From: Moryella indoligenes
GTDB lineage: Bacteria > Bacillota > Clostridia > Lachnospirales > Lachnospiraceae
DNA length: 64,000 nucleotides
NCBI RefSeq assembly: GCF_030812885.1
Contig: NZ_JAUSTO010000002.1
Span: forward strand, 62,001-126,000
Direction: 5' to 3'
Shown: positions 52,187 through 61,148 of the stretch, piece by piece
Layout of the letters: each line of letters starts with the position of its first letter
Numbering within the stretch: position 1 is the stretch's first letter
Translations under genes and position numbers: made by a program
The notes under the pieces: generated by a model
What the model was told of the DNA's origin: nothing
Seen by the model: the letters and a program-made list of their open reading frames with translations, nothing else
Database searches by the model: none

Positions 52187-52581
52187 GAGATAGAATATTG
52201 ATAGAAAGTAGACCTGAGTTTGACAAAATTACATCGTTTGATGAGTTTAATAAATACTATTGGTATCGTGAAGAACTTTCAGGCGGACAATGGCAAAAAA
52301 TTGCAATAGCACGAACTATGTATAGAAAATCAAGTCTATTGTTATTTGATGAGCCAAGCTCGTCATTAGACATAATTTCTGAAAAAATCATATTTGATAA
52401 TATTTTAAATAATTTGAATGATAAGATTATTATATATATCACCCATAGGATAAGATGTGCGATGAATTCTGATAGAATTATTGTGATGGATAATGGAAAA
52501 ATAGTAGGTGATGGGAGTCACGATGATTTAATTGAAAACTGTAATAGATATAAGTTAATGTATAATAAGGAATTTAAGTGA
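52177..52581 (+). pseudogene. ABC exporter C-terminal fragment
   Basis: The frame contains the ABC signature LSGGQWQKIAIARTMYRK, Walker B LLLFDEPSSSLD, and the H-loop YITHRIR, but no Walker A and no membrane domain. It is the tail of an exporter nucleotide-binding domain. Its start overlaps the NTF2-like stop by 10 nt. Non-functional remnant. Confidence 0.8.
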
Positions 52582-52608
52582 CTTTAATAGATTGAAGGGG
52601 AATTAATT

Positions 52609-53130
52609 ATGAAATTGAAAAATCAATATATTTCAGTTGGGATGAAAGTGCTAACTGTATACTATATAATTTGGTTAATCTTTATTGTAGTATTTAAAAT
52701 GACATTTTCAATCAATAATTTATTGATTGAGCGACAAATAAATTTACTACCATTTTATTATGACAATACAGTTAATATTAAAGTTATTTTTGATGAGATG
52801 GTATCAAATATACTCATTTTTTTACCTTTGGGAATTATGATTAGATCTATTTTATTTCGTAAAAACAATTTAAAAAGTATTCTTTTTGTATTTTTCTTTA
52901 GTTTAGCTATAGAGTTTTTACAGTACGCATTGTCAATTGGAGTATTTGATATAACTGATATAATTAATAATACATTAGGTGGTGTATTGGGCGTGGGAAT
53001 ATATAATTTAGCTTTAAAAAAATTTAAATCTAAGTTTAAAGTAGATAAATTTATTTTTTGGATAGCTTTTATTAGTGCTATTTTTATAAGTTTAGTATTA
53101 ATTGTTTTTTTAAAATATAATGGTATTTAA
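52609..53130 (+). CDS. VanZ-like membrane protein
   Basis: 173 aa with four hydrophobic spans; conserved polar pattern LPFYYD, SNILIFLPLGIMIR, AIEFLQYALSIGVFDITDIINNTLGGVLGVGIYN matches VanZ proteins, associated with teicoplanin and lipid-sugar resistance in some enterococci. GAAGGGG precedes the ATG. A stand-alone copy; no vanHAX nearby. Confidence 0.82.
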   Translation: MKLKNQYISVGMKVLTVYYIIWLIFIVVFKMTFSINNLLIERQINLLPFYYDNTVNIKVIFDEMVSNILIFLPLGIMIRSILFRKNNLKSILFVFFFSLAIEFLQYALSIGVFDITDIINNTLGGVLGVGIYNLALKKFKSKFKVDKFIFWIAFISAIFISLVLIVFLKYNGI

Positions 53131-53466
53131 AATTTTGATATTAACTAAATTATTAGTATCAAAATTTTTTGTATAACGGGCAAGTTCCAATACTGGGGTG
53201 AAAGTTCCTAAATAGCGTAGTTGTCGACGAATTTCATAGCGATCCTGAAATTTCACATGGAGATATGTGGAAGAGAGGAACGACATGACTTGACGAACAG
53301 GAATATGATATTAAGGTTGGTTTGATTAAAAAGTCATCAATAAAAAATGAAAAGAAACAAGTAGAAACTATTACCATTACTTGAATGCGGGTTCTCCTTT
53401 AACACACATTTCAGAGAGTATTTCTCAATTTTAACAGATGTTTCGCCATTTAAATTTACTGCTGAT
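53131..53466. other. 336-bp region without a supported gene
   Basis: No coding frame with a start is supported before 53365, where the DUF6434-like fragment opens. The stretch at 53180-53310 has a GGGTGAAAGTTCC word and a GAGAGGAACG word, weakly RNA-like. I could not fold it convincingly. Confidence 0.35.
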
Positions 53467-53760
53467 ATGGCTACTGCTTGGAGAAAAGTAAAAAGAGAAA
53501 ATGATTTGAGTTTTACAATTCAAGATATGCTAAAAGTTTATTATGGAAAATCAAATTATGCGAAGTATGATAATTCAGTTTGTCAATGGAACCAATTTTT
53601 AAAGGATTTCTGTGCAGACAAAAATAGTTGCAAATATTCGAACAAATTAAAAGTAGCCTCTATTCTTTGGAAAGAAGTCAGAAATTCAAAAAATGAAAAA
53701 ATTTATTCAAAGAATCTTTCGACTGAATATGCAGATAAGATAAAAGAGTATTGCAGGTAG
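53365..53760 (+). pseudogene. DUF6434-like (SAP-domain associated) protein, 5'-truncated
   Basis: Open frame of 131 codons from 53365 without a start; first ATG is at 53467. LLECGFSFNTHFREYFSILTDVSPFKFTADMATAWRKVKRENDLSFTIQDML and YGKSNYAKYDNSVCQWNQFLKDFCADKN resemble the central and C-terminal part of DUF6434 proteins. The N-terminus has been lost. Confidence 0.55.
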
Positions 53761-53810
53761 GATATTTTTAGCTTGCTAAACTAACAAGTCAATAAAAGCT
53801 AACACGAAGG

Positions 53811-53840
53811 CAGTAAATCAAAAAAGGTTTACTGTTTTTT
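53811..53840 (+). terminator. Terminator before tnpW
   Basis: CAGTAAA pairs with TTTACTG over a 10-nt loop, then TTTTTT. It is nearly the same sequence as the one at 49614-49648, indicating duplication of a module edge. Confidence 0.8.
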
Positions 53841-53868
53841 ATTTGCCTAAAAATGGAAAGGAGGATAC

Positions 53869-54033
53869 ATGGAAGAAGAAAAAAGAAAAATACAAGTACC
53901 ACCACATAAACAGTTGATCATGGATATTGGAAAGACAAAATATACTGTAAACCTACATTTTAAGCAAGGTACAGGGGAAACATACAAGGATAAAATACTA
54001 AAGCTAATCAAGAGAGAAACAGAGAAGATATAA
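53869..54033 (+). CDS. TnpW-type transposon protein
   Basis: 54 aa from ATG 53869 with AAAGGAGG upstream: MEEEKRKIQVPPHKQLIMDI, GKTKYTVNLHFKQGTGETYKDKILKLI and a basic tail. The motif set matches the short TnpW protein of Tn4451-type elements. Located right at the right end of the inserted element. Confidence 0.8.
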   Translation: MEEEKRKIQVPPHKQLIMDIGKTKYTVNLHFKQGTGETYKDKILKLIKRETEKI

Positions 54034-54082
54034 ATTTGTCAAAGAAATTTTGTTTATGTCCTTGACAAATCTTTCCAAAAGG

Positions 54083-55322
54083 GACCTTGCTGCCGGAGAT
54101 CGGCACTTTCCTGGAACGGAAGAAATACCGTATCAAGTGCCTCAACCTGATAAACTTCCGAAAATCCATGAAATACAACCCGTTGGCCTACATTCGGTCA
54201 GAGAAGGATATCTTAAAGCTGGTGAACGCCCTGATTATGAACACGAAGGGCGAAGGCGAAAAATCTTCCGAAGATTTCTGGGTCAAAGCGGAACGCCTCT
54301 ATTATTCCGCACTGATCGGCTACATCTGGTACGAGGCCACGGAGGAAGAAAAGAACTTCATCACACTTCTGAACCTTATCAATGCCAGTGAAGCCAGAGA
54401 AGATGACGAGACTTATCAAAGCCCGGTGGACCTACTCTTTTCTCAACTGGAGGAACGGGAGCCGGACCACTTCGCCGTCAAGCAGTACCGCAAATTCAAA
54501 ATGGCGGCGGGCAAGACACTCAAAAGTATCTTGATTTCCTGCGGTGCCCGGCTTGCTCCCTTCGACATCAAGGAGCTGCGGGACCTGATGGAATATGACG
54601 AACTGGAACTGGATACCCTGGGCGACCAAAAGACGGCGCTGTTTGTAATCCTTTCGGATACGGACAGCACTTTCAATTTCGTGGCTGCCCTCATGTATAG
54701 TCAGCTTTTCAATCTGCTCTGCGACAAGGCGGATGACTTCTACGGTGGGCGGCTGCCCGTCCATGTCCGTCTGATCTTGGACGAGTTTGCCAACATCGGC
54801 CAGATACCGAACTTCGATAAGCTAATTGCTACCATCCGAAGCCGTGAGATATCGGCTTCTATTATTTTGCAGTCGCAGAGTCAGTTAAAGACCATCTACA
54901 AGGACGCGGCAGATACCATCGTCGGAAACTGTGACAGCACCTTGTTTTTGGGAGGCAAGGAGAAATCCACGCTCAAGGAAATTTCGGAGCTGCTGGGAAA
55001 AGAGACCATTGATCTCTATAACCAGTCTGAAAACCGGGGCAGCCAGGTTTCCCACGGCCTCAGTTATCAGAAATTAGGAAAGGAGTTGATGACCCAGGAC
55101 GAATTGGCAGTGATGGACGGCGGCAAGTGTATCTTCATGCTGCGAGGCGTGCGCCCGTTCCTTTCGGACAAGTACGACCTCATCCGACACCCGAATTACA
55201 GATACACGGCCGACGCCGACCCTAAAAATGTCTTTGACATGGAACGGTACATGAAGAAGCAGCGTGCCGTGGTAAAACCCACGGACACCTTCGATGTGTA
55301 CGAAATTGACGCAACAACTTAA
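54083..55322 (+). pseudogene. pcfC: VirD4/PcfC coupling protein, 3' part
   Basis: Continues from 46320: TLLPEIGTFLERKKYRIKCLNLINF, with Walker B LILDEFANIGQIPNFDKLIATIRSR and QSQSQLKTIYKDAADTIVGNC. Ends EIDATT at 55322. It lacks its own start. Reunited with 45803-46320 it gives a complete type IV coupling protein. Confidence 0.93.
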
Positions 55323-55358
55323 CCCAAAATCAAAAACATTTTTTAGGAGGATTATTTT

Positions 55359-55499
55359 ATGGAATTTTTCAACAGCGCAGTTGGTGTTTTGCAGACTCTC
55401 GTGGTGGCTCTGGGCGCAGGTCTTGGTATCTGGGGCGTTATCAACCTTCTGGAAGGTTACGGCCAGGACAACCCTGCTTCCAATGCTCATGTACGGTAA
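55359..55499 (+). pseudogene. Maff2-family membrane protein, truncated
   Basis: 46 aa, GGAGG upstream: MEFFNSAVGVLQTLVVALGA, IWGVINLLEGYGQDNP is the standard Maff2 start; the usual second half with a second span is replaced by ASNAHVR and stop. Truncation marks the right edge of the conjugation module. Confidence 0.75.
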
Positions 55500-55572
55500 G
55501 GAAGCAAGCAACCGAAAACAAGAGATAGACCGCCAGCACTACACTATTCCGAACCAAAGACCAAAAGATAAG

Positions 55573-55612
55573 CATTGTGGGAAAATCTAAACTTTTGGAT
55601 TTTCCTACAATG
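55573..55612. repeat. 15-bp inverted repeat at the tet-region edge
   Basis: CATTGTGGGAAAATC and GATTTTCCTACAATG pair over a 10-nt loop with one G-T pair. It has no T-run; it may be a terminator or the relic of an insertion end. Confidence 0.55.
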
Positions 55613-55729
55613 CCGACTACGGCGGAATCCTTCCCACTCCTTATATCTTTATTTCCGTATACATTGAATTTGTATTTAGTAAATGCTATAATGTCCCTAT
55701 TCAAATTATAAATGTGTTGAATTAGTTAC

Positions 55730-55972
55730 ATGTACATATTTTTTGTGCCGCATAAATACCCTGTTGAGGTTGTCGTTCTTTGTCCAGATGTGGAAACAAT
55801 AAAAGGAAGGGAACGATACAGGGAGAAAACAGGCTATTCCGGCTTTACGGTTGAAACCTTATACGATACATTTATGCAGACAACACCACGGATCGGCTTT
55901 TGGCTGGACAATTCCAACCAAACACCACAGCAGACAGCAGAAACCATTCTGAACGCCAGAAAGTCGGTATGA
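55730..55972 (+). pseudogene. Nucleotide kinase-like/AAA protein C-terminal fragment
   Basis: 80 codons: VEVVVLCPDVETIKGRERYREKTGYSGFTVETLYDTFMQTTPRIGFWLDNSNQTPQQTAETIL. The segment looks like the lid and C-terminal end of P-loop kinases; no Walker A. It is a 5'-truncated remnant often seen upstream of tet genes. Confidence 0.5.
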
Positions 55973-56034
55973 TTGTTACATATAAGGGGAAGAAAAATTT
56001 CTTTTAGGTACTTTCTTTCCTAAAACTAATGTGA

Positions 56035-56334
56035 TATAATAGCATCATTCCAAAAAAGGAGTAAAAAATATGCGGCAAGGTATTCTTAAATAAAACTATA
56101 ATCAAATAGTGGGAACAAAGGATTATGATAGTCCCTTTTGTGGGGGCTTGGTTTTTTGTACCCAATTTAAGAATACTTTTGCCTTATCAATTTTGACATA
56201 TCCGAAAAACAGCAATCACAAACAGGTGTATGCTGTATATGTGTATGTCCGCAAATTATAATCCCCAGTGGTAAAAGTATTTTACTGCTGGGGATTTTTA
56301 TGCCCTTTTGGGGCTGTAAAAGGAGGACAATCAC
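56035..56334 (+). promoter_or_regulatory. tet attenuator leader with 7-codon peptide
   Basis: A -10 TATAAT (56035-56040) precedes AAAAGGAG and the leader peptide MRQGILK (56070-56093). GTATTCTTAAAT in the leader is complementary to ATTTAAGAATAC at 56165-56176, and AATCCCCAGTGGTAAAA pairs with TTTTACTGCTGGGGATT at 56260-56298, followed by TTTTT: an intrinsic terminator. This is the layout of the tetM-type attenuator. A GGGAACAAAGG anti-structure arm lies at 56111-56121. Confidence 0.88.
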
Positions 56335-58254
56335 ATGAAAATAATCAATATTGGAATTCTCGCCCATGTAGACGCAGGAAAAACAACATTGACGGAAAGC
56401 CTGCTGTACACCAGTGGAGCGATTGCGGAACAAGGAAACGTGGATAAAGGAACTACAAGAACAGACACTATGATTTTGGAACGGCAGCGCGGAATTACCA
56501 TTCAGACAGCGGTTACTTCTTTTTGCTGGAATGATTATAAAATCAATATCGTGGACACTCCCGGTCATATGGATTTTTTAACCGAAGCATACCGCTCTTT
56601 ATCTGTCCTTGACGGAGCTGTTTTAGTCATTTCGGCAAAAGACGGCGTACAGGCACAAACCCGTATATTATTCCATGCGCTTCAGAAAATGGACATTCCG
56701 ACAATTATCTTTATAAATAAGATAGACCAAAATGGGATCGACCTGCGGCGTGTTTACCAAAGCATTAAAGATAAACTTACCAGTGATATGATTGTCATGC
56801 AGGAGGTTTCCCTGTCGCCAAAGATAACCATGACCGATATTTCTGATTTGGACAAATGGGATATGATTATTTCCGGAAGCGATGAACTATTAGAACGATA
56901 TGTTGCAGAGGATTCTTTGGATATACAGGAATTACAATATGAAAAGTGCAAAAGAACCAGATGCTGCTCTTTGTTTCCTGTTTATCATGGGAGTGCAAAA
57001 GACAATTTAGGAACAGAAAAACTGATTGAAGCGATTACAGAAACTTTCATTACAGAAACAGACGATATTCAGTCTGAATTATGTGGATATGTTTTTAAGG
57101 TTGAGTATACAGAGCGGAAAAAACGGCTTTCTTATTTACGCCTGTATCATGGGACGCTCCATTTACGGGATACCCTGCTGCTGTCAAAAAAGGAAAAAAT
57201 AAAGATTACAGAAATGTGTATTCCGTCAAATGGTGAAATCGTCCCGGTTGACCATGCCTGTCCGGGAGAAATTGTTATTTTAGCTGATGATACTTTGAAA
57301 CTGAACGACATTCTGGGAAATGAAAAACTCCTGCCTCACAAAACACGGATTGATAATCCCATGCCATTACTTCGGACAACGGTAGAGCCGCAAAAGCCGG
57401 AGCAAAGGGAAGCCCTGTTAAATGCCCTCACAGAGATTGCTGATACAGACCCTCTTTTGCATTTTGACATTGATACTGTTACACATGAGATTATATTATC
57501 TTTTTTGGGAAAAGTACAGTTAGAAGTTATTTGTTCGCTATTAGAAGAAAAATATCATGTGGGCGTGGCTATGAAAGAGCCTTCGGTTATTTATCTGGAA
57601 AGACCGCAAAAAAAAGCGAGCTACACGATTCATATTGAAGTGCCGCCGAATCCGTTTTGGGCATCTATTGGTTTGACTGTAACACCGCTTCCTGTTGGAA
57701 GCGGAACACAATATAAAAGCGAGGTATCTCTCGGCTATTTAAACCAAAGTTTTCAAAATGCCGTCATGGAGGGTGTGCGTTATGGAATGGAGCAGGGCTT
57801 ATATGGCTGGGGAGTGACAGACTGCCAAATTTGTTTTGATTATGGAGTTTATTACAGCCCGGTCAGCACCCCCGCTGATTTTCGTTTTCTTGCGCCTGTC
57901 GTGTTGGGGCAGGCATTGAAAAAAGCAGGAACACAACTGTTGGAACCATACCTTTCCTTTACCCTTTTTGCACCGCAGGAATATCTTTCACGGGCTTATA
58001 ATGACGCACCAAAGTATTGCGCAATCATTGAATCAACCAGACTTGAAAAAGATGAAGTTATTTTTAAGGGGGAAATCCCTGCCCGTTGTATTGGTGAATA
58101 TAGAAATGATTTGAATTTTTATACAAATGGAAGAAGTGTCTGCATTACAGAATTAAAAGGGTATCAGGAAACTTCCGGCGAGCCTGTGTTTCAGCCACGC
58201 CGCCCGAACAGCCGTTTAGACAAGATCCGGCATATGTTTCAGAAGATAATGTAA
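56335..58254 (+). CDS. Tetracycline resistance ribosomal protection GTPase
   Basis: 639 aa, the normal length of Tet(M/O/W). GTPase motifs: AHVDAGKTTLTES (G1), IVDTPGHMDF (G3), INKIDQNGID (G4); EF-G-like domains and the C-terminal RPNSRLDKIRHMF. It removes tetracycline from the ribosomal A-site. AAGGAGG lies upstream. Compared by memory with Tet(M), Tet(O), Tet(W) and Tet(32), it differs at many sites (e.g. AEQGNVDKGTTRTDTMILE, SPKITMTDISDLDKWD), so it looks like a distinct variant and I do not assign a letter. Confidence 0.93.
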   Translation: MKIINIGILAHVDAGKTTLTESLLYTSGAIAEQGNVDKGTTRTDTMILERQRGITIQTAVTSFCWNDYKINIVDTPGHMDFLTEAYRSLSVLDGAVLVISAKDGVQAQTRILFHALQKMDIPTIIFINKIDQNGIDLRRVYQSIKDKLTSDMIVMQEVSLSPKITMTDISDLDKWDMIISGSDELLERYVAEDSLDIQELQYEKCKRTRCCSLFPVYHGSAKDNLGTEKLIEAITETFITETDDIQSELCGYVFKVEYTERKKRLSYLRLYHGTLHLRDTLLLSKKEKIKITEMCIPSNGEIVPVDHACPGEIVILADDTLKLNDILGNEKLLPHKTRIDNPMPLLRTTVEPQKPEQREALLNALTEIADTDPLLHFDIDTVTHEIILSFLGKVQLEVICSLLEEKYHVGVAMKEPSVIYLERPQKKASYTIHIEVPPNPFWASIGLTVTPLPVGSGTQYKSEVSLGYLNQSFQNAVMEGVRYGMEQGLYGWGVTDCQICFDYGVYYSPVSTPADFRFLAPVVLGQALKKAGTQLLEPYLSFTLFAPQEYLSRAYNDAPKYCAIIESTRLEKDEVIFKGEIPARCIGEYRNDLNFYTNGRSVCITELKGYQETSGEPVFQPRRPNSRLDKIRHMFQKIM

Positions 58255-58335
58255 CATCTTGCGCAATGCAAACGTTCATTGCTGGCTATTGCGAAATATC
58301 ATTGATAAAATCAGCATCAGAGAGGAGGAACCATT

Positions 58336-58790
58336 TTGAACCAGAAACAGACGGATATTACAACAGGAAAGCAAATACGTCATCTGCGAACACAATCGGG
58401 AATGACACAGGAAGAACTGGCTGGGAAATTGAATGTTACCCGGCAGGCGCTATCGAATTGGGAGAGAGATGTTAATGAACCCGATTTAAATACGTTGAAA
58501 AAAATTTGTTTTCTTTTTGGAGTCCACATGGACGATTTTGCGAAGGAGGTAATAACAAAAATGGAAACATGTGAAAAAAAGAGAAACGACAATTTAATAA
58601 GTATGATATGGCAATTGGACTTTTTTATGGTGTCGGGATATTTCTTGGCATTGGTATTTTCTTTGTTGGCGGTTTTATGACAATGTCGGGTGCAGGGTGG
58701 GGAGCATCACTATTTGGCGGTGGCTGTTTTTCTCTTGTATTTGGCTTGATATGCCATGCAGTTATTACATTGAGAAGAAATGACAAATGA
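58336..58790 (+). pseudogene. Xre-like HTH regulator with membrane tail, frameshifted
   Basis: TTG start at 58336 behind GGAGGAA. HTH: GKQIRHLRTQSGMTQEELAGKLNVTRQALSNWERDVNEPDLNTLKKIC, then a charged linker. In this frame it ends at 58680 with a hydrophobic tail; a better tail (MAIGLFYGVGIFLGIGIFFVGGFMTMSGAG) lies in the next frame up to 58790. A 1-nt shift near 58600-58608 appears to split the gene. A genuine short form cannot be excluded. Confidence 0.65.
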
Positions 58791-58869
58791 TGACATATCC
58801 TGCTTTCTAGTCTTTTCGGTCATATCGCGTAAAAAAGCCGCTGCTTTTGGCTTTCCAATAGCGGCGGCA

Positions 58870-58906
58870 AAGGGAAATATCCTTTGAATACCTTACAGAA
58901 GAAAAG
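58870..58906 (+). repeat. Relic copy of a sigma-gene segment
   Basis: The 37-nt AAGGGAAATATCCTTTGAAT... matches 60092-60128 (in the sigma factor gene, KREISLEYLTDEK) at all but four positions. A duplicated or recombinational remnant. Confidence 0.6.
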
Positions 58907-59003
58907 TTTTGCAGCATTATAAAAATAAAAGCCTATACCATTTTGGAAAGAAAAGATACATAATAGTCAAGACGGCAACAATCAGAAGTTATGGAGGGTA
59001 ACA

Positions 59004-59771
59004 ATGGAATATAGTAAGGAAGATTTAATGGAAGCAAAAAGGCAAATTTTGGGAGTGGGAGAGAACATGGGAACAGAGGAAAGCAAAAAGATCTGGGAGA
59101 AAAACGCACAATTTTGGGATGATGCAATGGGTGACGAATCCAATGAATTTCACAGAGAGGTAGTACGTCCCAAAGTAACGGAACTTCTCTCTCCTGATCC
59201 TTCGGATTACATTTTGGATATTGCGTGCGGCAATGGAAATTATTCTTCGTATCTTGCACAGAGAGGCGCTTCGGTCGTCGCTTTTGATTACAGCAAAAAA
59301 ATGATAGAATTGGCTAAAAGACGGCGATCACAATATGCAAAACAAATTGAGTTTTGCGTAGCGGATGCGACCAATAGAGAAAGCTTATTAGGATTAAAAA
59401 GAAATCGAGCCTTTACGAAAGCAGTTTCTAATATGGCAATTATGGATATTACGGATATTGAACCGCTTTTTATGGCTGTTTATGAACTATTGGAGGAAAA
59501 CGGGATTTTTGTCTTTGCAACGCAGCACCCTTGTTTTATCACATTGACTGAAAAATATATGACACCGCACAGTTACTATGATATAGCGATCGAAGGGCAG
59601 CCGGAGGAGCAGATTTATTATCATCGTTCCATACAAGATATTTTTAACCTTTGTTTCAGAGCTGGATTTGTCATTGATGGATTTTATGAAGAATGTTTCA
59701 AAAACAATAAAGAAATTCCTATGGTAATGATAGTAAGGCTTAAAAAGGTAAAACGTGATAGCTTAAAATAA
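59004..59771 (+). CDS. Class I SAM-dependent methyltransferase, possibly fused N-terminus
   Basis: 255 aa from ATG 59004, GGAGGG upstream. Methyltransferase motif I DYILDIACGNGNYSSYLAQRG, VAFDYSKKMIELA, FCVADATN. The first 21 residues (MEYSKEDLMEAKRQILGVGEN) resemble the N-terminus of an unrelated small-protein family; a second start at MGTEESKKIWEKNAQFWDDAM (59067) has GGGAGAG upstream and is the likely original start. Confidence 0.78.
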   Translation: MEYSKEDLMEAKRQILGVGENMGTEESKKIWEKNAQFWDDAMGDESNEFHREVVRPKVTELLSPDPSDYILDIACGNGNYSSYLAQRGASVVAFDYSKKMIELAKRRRSQYAKQIEFCVADATNRESLLGLKRNRAFTKAVSNMAIMDITDIEPLFMAVYELLEENGIFVFATQHPCFITLTEKYMTPHSYYDIAIEGQPEEQIYYHRSIQDIFNLCFRAGFVIDGFYEECFKNNKEIPMVMIVRLKKVKRDSLK

Positions 59772-59975
59772 ATTCAAGTTTGCCGGATAAATAGCAAACC
59801 CGGCCGAGCCAGTCAACGGTCAAGATGAACGGGCTTCGCCCGCCGTTGACAGCCCCGCCCGGTTTTGCAGTTAGGCAGTCAAGGAGCGACAGCCTAAAGT
59901 GCTGCCGCCCCTTACTATCATAAAAAGCAACTACTAACCAGCCACAGCCCTTTTGGGAGGAAAGGGGGATTTTCC

Positions 59976-60422
59976 ATGACCTGTACAGAAGAATATCGGG
60001 AACATATCGAGTACACTTTCCATGCCTTTTGCAAAGTCGTTATCCGAAATGCAACGATCAACGCAGCGAGGACACGGAGCAGGAAGCACAAAAGAGAAAT
60101 ATCCCTTGAATACCTCACAGACGAAAAGCACTACCCTTTAGGCACGACAGATGAATATTTCCAAGCCCCGGAGCCGGACGAGGAATACATACTTACCCTT
60201 TGCGGCGATACGGTCATTTTCAGCAGCGGTTTACTTGCGGAAGCCCTGTCACGGCTGGACGAACGGGAGCGGGAAATGATTTACCTGTCCTTTTTCAAGC
60301 GTATTCCACAGCACGAAATTGGCAGACAGTACGGGCGCAGCCGCAGCACAGCGGGCTACCATATCCGAAAAGCCCTACGGCAGCTCCAAGCGGAAATGGA
60401 GGGAATGGCATATGAGAAATAA
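59976..60422 (+). CDS. Sigma-70-family (region 4 type) sigma factor of the element
   Basis: 148 aa, GGAGGAAAGGGGG upstream. C-terminal region 4 HTH: LDEREREMIYLSFFKRIPQHEIGRQYGRSRSTAGYHIRKALRQL. The N-terminal half KVVIRNATINAARTRSRKHKREISLEYLTDEK is characteristic of the short conjugative-transposon sigma factors. Its stop overlaps the next ATG. Likely controls transfer genes of the Tn916-type or related element. Confidence 0.87.
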   Translation: MTCTEEYREHIEYTFHAFCKVVIRNATINAARTRSRKHKREISLEYLTDEKHYPLGTTDEYFQAPEPDEEYILTLCGDTVIFSSGLLAEALSRLDEREREMIYLSFFKRIPQHEIGRQYGRSRSTAGYHIRKALRQLQAEMEGMAYEK

Positions 60423-60615
60423 TAGGCTTCTCCCCTATGAAACAATCGTCCAAGCCGCCAGCGGGGAGCCGGAAGCGGTGGGAACTGTATTGCAGTATTA
60501 CCGCCGCCGCATACAATGTGCCGCCCGTGTGAATGGACGGGTAGACCAAGATACAGAGGACTACATCACCCAGACGCTTCTCACAGCTATTTTCAAGTTC
60601 CGCTTTGGGAGATAG
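60412..60615 (+). CDS. Helix-turn-helix protein coupled to sigma factor
   Basis: 67 aa from ATG 60412, overlapping the sigma stop (ATGAGAAATAA). RLLPYETIVQAASGEPEAVGTVLQYYRRRIQCAARVNGRVDQDTEDYITQTLLTAIFKFRF is the usual partner (HTH_16/Sigma-like) in conjugative transposons. Ends in a terminator. Confidence 0.8.
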   Translation: MRNNRLLPYETIVQAASGEPEAVGTVLQYYRRRIQCAARVNGRVDQDTEDYITQTLLTAIFKFRFGR

Positions 60616-60662
60616 CCCTACCGCCTACAACTGAATAACCGCCGCTTCGCCGGCAACCAGAA

Positions 60663-60699
60663 AGCAGTAAATCTATTCAACAGATTTGCTGCTTTTTTT
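60663..60699 (+). terminator. Terminator after sigma/HTH pair
   Basis: AGCAGTAAATCT pairs with AGATTTGCTGCT (12 bp, one G-T), loop 7 nt, then TTTTTTT. Confidence 0.9.
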
Positions 60700-60827
60700 C
60701 GTTCCTGTTTGGCATTTTTGAAAATCCCCAGTATGAAAAAACAAAAGGGAAAATAGCCGCCGCAGTTGGCAAAATCCCTTACTTATCCGTAGAGGGTATC
60801 AAAGAAAAAAATACTGCCATTGTCCGC

Positions 60828-60947
60828 CTATTCCGGCTTGCGTGGTGTTGTAGGGAATAGAGGGGAAATTCTAAAAATCTCCGTCCATTTTGCTTTGCGT
60901 GGTGTTGTAGGTAGTGAAAGGAAAATTTTCAAGATAAGCCGGAATAG
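60828..60947. other. Candidate oriT upstream of mobC and relaxase
   Basis: CTATTCCGGCTT at 60828-60839 is inverted at 60936-60947 (12 bp), and TTGCGTGGTGTTGTAGG is directly repeated at 60838-60854 and 60895-60911, 57 bp apart. The region (60616-61148) has no supported gene and lies directly upstream of mobC and the relaxase. Layout suits a relaxase binding and nick region; no experimental proof. Confidence 0.5.
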
Positions 60948-61148
60948 CGGGTAGCAAAGCCCTTTTGAAACGTTTTGTTAGCGGAAAGGACGGGAGCCGG
61001 GGAACGCCGGAGTTTTTCAGAGCAAGATTCTACCGAGGTGCCAAAATTCGCTCTCCGCTTATTTTTGCCCCTGCGGGAATCTTGTTGGGGAGTGCCTTCC
61101 CCAAACCCTGCTATGCGCCCTGTCGGGCGAGAAAGGAGGTCACAGACC

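Larger units (their letters stand above)
46321..54082. mobile_element. Serine-recombinase mobilizable element (Tn4451-like) inserted in pcfC
   Basis: Bounded by GG in CCGAAAGG|ATTAACC (left) and TCCAAAAGG|GACC (right). Joining the outer sequences recreates the frame of pcfC exactly, so the element is 7,762 bp with a GG crossover. Content: serine recombinase, ABC-F gene, DUF3847-like gene, oriT, MobA/MobL relaxase, NTF2-like gene, ABC exporter fragment, VanZ, DUF6434 fragment, TnpW. The A/T-rich composition differs from the G/C-richer pcfC flanks. Confidence 0.9.

Noticed and set aside
53180..53310. Possible structured RNA or group II intron 5' region
   Set aside because: No recognisable intron boundary or domain V, and no convincing fold by eye.
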